Source: Arboricoccus pini
GTDB lineage: Bacteria; Pseudomonadota; Alphaproteobacteria; Geminicoccales; Geminicoccaceae
Direction of reading: 5' to 3'
Length of the DNA stretch: 64,000 nt
NCBI RefSeq assembly: GCF_900187945.1
Contig: NZ_FYEH01000004.1
Coordinates: 186,001-250,000 of the forward strand
In this document: positions 59,917 through 64,000 of the stretch, piece by piece
Position numbering within the stretch: position 1 is the first letter of the stretch
Layout: each line of letters opens with the position of its first letter
Made by a program: the position numbers and the translations under genes
Notes under the pieces: model-generated
Told to the model about the DNA's origin: nothing
Seen by the model: only the letters and a program-made list of their open reading frames with translations
The model's database searches: none

Positions 59917-62913
59917 ATGTCAAACGTCTATACGATACCGGCGCACCAGAATTTCATTCCTACTCTCATCGAAGGGTTGCAGGATCGGTTGGGTGATGAT
60001 CTCGCGCGAGCGCTGATCCTACTTCCCAGCCGTCGTGCCTGCATCGCCGTTCGCGATGCTTTTCTCGCAGGCGCCGAGGGCCGGGCGATGCTTCTCCCGC
60101 GCCTTCAACCGGTCGGCGAAGCCGCGATCGAGGATGTGGCGCTGGATCCGGCGGCGGCCTGGACTCTTGCCACGCCAATTGCGCCCATCGCCCGCCTGAC
60201 AACATTGACACGCCTGGTAGCAGCACAAGGGTTGACCTTTGAGCAGGCCGTCCGACTGGCGGCCGAACTTGCCAAGCTTCTGGACGAACTCGCGACGGAG
60301 GACGTGCCGATCGAAAGGCTGCGCGATGTGGTCCCCGCACATCTCGCAGCGCATTGGCAGGAATCGCTTCGTTTCCTGGACATCATCGGCGTAGCTTGGC
60401 CGGCCCTTCTCGCGGCTCGCCAGATGGTCGATCCTGCCAGCTATCGCAACCAGTTATTGAGCGCGATCACCGAGCGCCTTCGGGATCACCCGCCGCGCCA
60501 TCCGGTCGTGGCCGCGGGCATGAACGGAAGCATTCCAGCCGTGGCGCGTCTGCTGAAAGTTATAGCCGCGACGGAGCGCGGCAGTGCTGTGCTCCCCGGC
60601 CTCGATCTCGAGATCGACTCTTCCGACTGGCTGGCATTAGGTCCTGGCCATCCGCAATTCGCGCTTCGAAAATTGCTAGGTATCATGGAGGTACCAAGGG
60701 AAGATGTTACTCCTTGGCTCGCGCCGGACAAAGCGCCGCCCGAGGCCCGTATCGAGCGCCTCAACCTGTTGCGTCAGGCTCTTCGCCCGGCGGAGTCCAG
60801 CGAGGCTTGGGCCGGATCGCGCCTGAACGGCCCAAAGGCCCTCGAGGGCATGACCCTTTCCGTTAGCGGCGATCTTAACGGCGAGGCCATGGAACTAGCG
60901 ATTCGCATTCGCGAAGCCCTTGAGATACCAGATCGGAAGGTGGCACTGGTCACCTCGAACCGCCATCTGGCTCGCCGTGTCGCCGCCGAGCTCTCACGCT
61001 GGGGCATCATCGCCGACGACAGCGCCGGCGTACCGCTTGATCAATCTCCGCCAGGGACCTTCATGCTGTTGGCGGCGCACATGGTAGCCGAATCCGCGGC
61101 CCCCATTCGGCTGCTTTCGCTACTGAAGCATCCTCTTGCCGTCGCGGGTCAACCAAAAGGGGAACTTCGCCGAATTGTCCGCGCGATGGAGCGCTCTATC
61201 CTTCGTGGTCAACGCCCTGCGTCCGGCCTCGAAGGATTGATCGATTTTGCCAAAGCCCACGAGCCTTCGGAGGCATCAAGCGACACTCTTCAGGCGATCA
61301 TAACGGTACTCGAAAGCCTTGCGACGCACGCGAAGCCGCTACAGGCGTTGATGAAAAGCGAACAGGCAGCCTTTGTCGATTTGCTCAAAGCGCATCTTGC
61401 TCTTAGCGAGTGGCTGTGTGCGGACGAAACCGGCGATCCGACCGAGCTTTGGAGCCACGAGGCCGGACGGACCCTGAACCTTTTCGTTGCCGAACTGTTC
61501 GAAGCCGCCCCCGATCTCGGCATTATCGCAACGAGTGCCTATCCAGCCATCCTAGCAGTTCTCATGGGTCAGGAAACCGTTCGTTCGCAACGCCCTGGCC
61601 ATCCGAGGGTAGCGATCCTGGGTCAGCTCGAGAGCCGCTTGAATTCTGCGGACCTCGTGCTCATCGGCGGCTTGAACGAGGGCGTTTGGCCAAGGTCTGC
61701 CGATAGCGGTCCCTGGCTCAATCGGGATATGCGCCAGCAGCTTGGCTTACCCCCGGCAGAGCAGGCAATAGGCATAGCTGCGCATGATTTCGTCATGAAC
61801 GCGATGGCGCCTGAGATCGTTCTCAGCCGCGCAAATAAGGACCAGGCTGGGGCCCCCACCCAACCCTCGCGCTGGCTCAGCCGGTTAACGGCCGTACTGC
61901 GTGCCAACGGTCGCCTTGAGGAGATCACGTCCGATAAAAAATATGCCTATTGGACGTCGAGTATCGACGCGCCCAAGGGAATAGCCTGGCCCGCCCCCAT
62001 CCGCCGCCCCAGCCCTCGTCCGCCGGTCAAGGCGCGGCCGAGGGTCTACTGGGCTACTCATCTCCAAGAACTCGTCCGCGATCCTTACCAGCACTATGCT
62101 CGTCGCATTCTTAATCTTCGCGAGCTCGACCCGATCGACGCGGAGCCCGGGCCTCTGGAACGGGGTCAGGTTATTCATGCAGCGATCGATCGGTTCTTGC
62201 GCGAATATCCAACCGGGCAACTCCCAGACGACGCACAAGAGCGTCTGCTGGCCATCGGCCGGACGACTTTTGCAACCCTTGCCGCAGAGCCGCGAATCGC
62301 TGTCTTGTGGTGGCCCCGGTTCAAGGCCATCGCTGAATGGTTTGTAACCCAGGAACGCGAGCGGCGGGGAGTGGTCGCCCGCGTCCTGACCGAGATCGAA
62401 GGCGAAATCGTCATCCCAAGTGCGAATGGCGAACTGCCCGGAATAAGGATCAAGGCGCGGGCCGATCGCATCGAACTCGGGAAAAGCGGCGCCATTTCCA
62501 TTGGCGATTACAAGACCGGGGTCCTCCCGAGTAACACGGACATCCGCACCGGCCGGGCTCCACAGCTTCCGGTTGAAGCCGCTATTGCGCGCTCCGGCGG
62601 ATATCCGGGCATTGAGGGAGAGGATCTGGCGGAGCTGACCCTGTGGGGACTCCGAGGCGGCGAGCCCGCGGGCGAGATCGTCAATCCCACGATGAGCAGC
62701 CGAAAGGCGATCATGACTGCCGACGAACTGGCCGGCCGCGCCAGAAACTGGCTGGAGCGCCTGACCGCCTATATCGAAGATCCCCTTACCAGCTATGCGC
62801 CGACGCCGCGTCCGGAGATCGCACGCCGAGGCGATGGGTACGAGCATCTGGCCCGGCTCGGCGAATGGTATGGTACGGACGTCCCATCGGATGCCGACGG
62901 AGAAGATCCATGA
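59917..62913 (+). CDS. addB: Double-strand break repair protein AddB
   Basis: AddB is one subunit of the alphaproteobacterial AddAB helicase-nuclease, which processes broken DNA ends for RecA. The 998-residue protein has an inactivated UvrD-like N-terminal region, ALILLPSRRACIAVRDAF marking its start. A C-terminal PD-(D/E)XK nuclease includes RADRIELG and GDYKTG (catalytic Asp near 863). No iron-sulfur cysteine cluster of the Bacillus type is seen. It overlaps addA by 4 nt (ATGA). Confidence 0.94.
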   Translation: MSNVYTIPAHQNFIPTLIEGLQDRLGDDLARALILLPSRRACIAVRDAFLAGAEGRAMLLPRLQPVGEAAIEDVALDPAAAWTLATPIAPIARLTTLTRLVAAQGLTFEQAVRLAAELAKLLDELATEDVPIERLRDVVPAHLAAHWQESLRFLDIIGVAWPALLAARQMVDPASYRNQLLSAITERLRDHPPRHPVVAAGMNGSIPAVARLLKVIAATERGSAVLPGLDLEIDSSDWLALGPGHPQFALRKLLGIMEVPREDVTPWLAPDKAPPEARIERLNLLRQALRPAESSEAWAGSRLNGPKALEGMTLSVSGDLNGEAMELAIRIREALEIPDRKVALVTSNRHLARRVAAELSRWGIIADDSAGVPLDQSPPGTFMLLAAHMVAESAAPIRLLSLLKHPLAVAGQPKGELRRIVRAMERSILRGQRPASGLEGLIDFAKAHEPSEASSDTLQAIITVLESLATHAKPLQALMKSEQAAFVDLLKAHLALSEWLCADETGDPTELWSHEAGRTLNLFVAELFEAAPDLGIIATSAYPAILAVLMGQETVRSQRPGHPRVAILGQLESRLNSADLVLIGGLNEGVWPRSADSGPWLNRDMRQQLGLPPAEQAIGIAAHDFVMNAMAPEIVLSRANKDQAGAPTQPSRWLSRLTAVLRANGRLEEITSDKKYAYWTSSIDAPKGIAWPAPIRRPSPRPPVKARPRVYWATHLQELVRDPYQHYARRILNLRELDPIDAEPGPLERGQVIHAAIDRFLREYPTGQLPDDAQERLLAIGRTTFATLAAEPRIAVLWWPRFKAIAEWFVTQERERRGVVARVLTEIEGEIVIPSANGELPGIRIKARADRIELGKSGAISIGDYKTGVLPSNTDIRTGRAPQLPVEAAIARSGGYPGIEGEDLAELTLWGLRGGEPAGEIVNPTMSSRKAIMTADELAGRARNWLERLTAYIEDPLTSYAPTPRPEIARRGDGYEHLARLGEWYGTDVPSDADGEDP

Positions 62914-64000
62914 CGGGCTCCTCGTCGCGCATACGGCCCACACCTGAGCAGATGCGATCTGCCGATCCGAAGCATTCTGTCTGGGTCACGGCCAATGCCG
63001 GGACGGGCAAGACGCGCGTGCTATCGGATCGCATCCTGCGTCTTCTACTAGCCGGCGCACGCCCGGAATCCATCTTGGCAATTACCTTCACGAAAGCGGC
63101 GGCAGCGGAAATGATCGCGCGTGTCGAAGCGGTCCTTTCGCGCTGGGCGACGATGCCGGACGAACGCGAACTCACGCTCGAACTTGCCGATCTGAGCGAC
63201 GAAGAGGTGCATCTTCAGCGCGTCCGGCAAGCCCGCCGACTCTTTGCGCAGGTGCTGGACCTGCCAAAGGGCCTGCCGATCATGACGATCCATGCTCTAT
63301 CCACCGCGCTTTTGCGGCGCTTTCCCATTGAAGCCGGCGTCGCGCCGCATTTCGAGACGATCGACGATCGTACAGCCAGCGAAATGATGATCGAGGCGCG
63401 GGAGGAAATATTGACGCTGGCACAAAACGACGATGGCCCGCTGGCCCGCGCCCTCGACGTCTTGGCGACAAGCCTGAGCGAGACCAGTCTCACCTCGGCC
63501 ATTCAGGAAATGCTCGACCAGCGGGTCCGTCTTGAGCGTGCGCTCGAGCGCCACTCCGATCTCGACGATCTCATCGCAAGCATCTATCGGCGTCTCGACG
63601 CCGACCCAACGCTTCAACCCGCGGACATTCTTCTGCGTGCCTGTCGCGACGGCGAATATGACGCGGAAGGATTGGCGCAACTGGTGGCTGCCCTGCGAAC
63701 TGGCAGCAAGACGCAACTCTCGGCTGCGGTCGAGATAGCCACGTGGCTGTCGATGGCAGCGCCGGATCGACTCCGGTCTTTCGAGGCAAACTATAAACCG
63801 CTTTTCCTAAAGGCGGACAATGGCCCCAGGGGAGACGTGCTGACCAAGAAATTGCGGGAACGTTTCCCGGCGGAGGCAAATGTCTACGATCGGGAACAGG
63901 CCCGGGTCAGCCAGGTCTTTGCACGGGTCCGTGGCCTGTTCATCGCCCGCCGCACAGAAGCCATGCTTCGGGTCGGTTTTGCCGCAATTCAGTCCTATGA
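62910..64000 (+). CDS. addA: Double-strand break repair helicase AddA (5' part, cut by window end)
   Basis: This is the N-terminal 363 codons of AddA; the gene runs off the window. It is the UvrD-type 3'-5' helicase and nuclease subunit of AddAB. Motif I ANAGTGKTRVLSDR (~29-42) and motif Ia TFTKAAAAEM (~60-69) are seen, then TIHALSTALLRRFPIEAG, as in AddA/RecB proteins. Remaining helicase motifs and the C-terminal nuclease lie outside. ATG 62910 overlaps the addB stop. Full-length AddA is usually near 1150 residues. Confidence 0.93.
   Translation, partial: MTGSSSRIRPTPEQMRSADPKHSVWVTANAGTGKTRVLSDRILRLLLAGARPESILAITFTKAAAAEMIARVEAVLSRWATMPDERELTLELADLSDEEVHLQRVRQARRLFAQVLDLPKGLPIMTIHALSTALLRRFPIEAGVAPHFETIDDRTASEMMIEAREEILTLAQNDDGPLARALDVLATSLSETSLTSAIQEMLDQRVRLERALERHSDLDDLIASIYRRLDADPTLQPADILLRACRDGEYDAEGLAQLVAALRTGSKTQLSAAVEIATWLSMAAPDRLRSFEANYKPLFLKADNGPRGDVLTKKLRERFPAEANVYDREQARVSQVFARVRGLFIARRTEAMLRVGFAAIQSY

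Overview
The window is about 64 kb of GC-rich chromosome, densely packed with genes and carrying no insertion sequences, prophage genes or CRISPR arrays. Gene content and order point to an alphaproteobacterium, most likely of the Rhodospirillales or a nearby order. The main evidence is the ctaC-ctaD-ctaB-ctaG-ctaE cytochrome oxidase cluster leading into thrC and an M16 peptidase, the lptA-lptB-rpoN-ptsN-hprK-rapZ-EIIA-HPr run, ahcY-tsaE-amgK-addB-addA, and the ycjX/ycjF pair. The species cannot be named from sequence alone.

Layout. 1-3 kb: rsmB and purH. 3-10 kb: a small orphan gene, a ferredoxin-reductase-type flavoprotein, and a polyol ABC uptake cluster (SorC-type regulator, binding protein, two permeases, polyol dehydrogenase) with a recognisable promoter/operator but no ATPase gene. 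10-14 kb: hemW, two small membrane proteins and a bifunctional penicillin-binding protein. 14-18 kb: molybdenum cofactor genes mobA, mobB and moeA interleaved with an aminotransferase and a TusA-like protein. 18-25 kb: a PPOX/DUF4170 pair, amtB, a gene-free AT-rich stretch, a divergent DUF1127/LysR pair, a secreted hypothetical, an MFS exporter and a three-gene run of small unknown proteins, one of them only 55 residues. 25-37 kb: a long minus-strand series running from cytochrome oxidase subunit II through oxidase assembly genes to a carboxypeptidase, threonine synthase and an M16 peptidase. 37-42 kb: rsmE, ubiA, ycjX, ycjF and a GNAT gene. 42-48 kb: glutamate synthase (gltD then gltB). 48-51 kb: an NDUFA9-like protein, tRNA-Leu(CAG), a short RNase D and kdsD. 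51-57 kb: LPS transport, sigma-54 and the nitrogen-PTS cluster. 57-64 kb: ahcY, tsaE, amgK, addB and the start of addA, which is cut by the window end.

The genes fit an aerobic, nitrogen-managing Gram-negative cell: aa3-type respiration with its heme A and copper assembly factors, ammonium uptake (AmtB), assimilation (GltBD), nitrogen signalling (RpoN, PtsN, HPr), LPS export and double-strand-break repair. A recurring feature is the absence of one expected gene from otherwise conserved blocks: lptC, hpf, murU, glnK and the sugar-transport ATPase are each missing from their usual positions. I found no convincing wholly new multigene system. The best leads are the small-protein operon at 24.7-25.5 kb, the AT-rich stretch with a dyad at 20.4-20.8 kb, RapZ with an altered P-loop, and the cysteine-pair heme A synthase.
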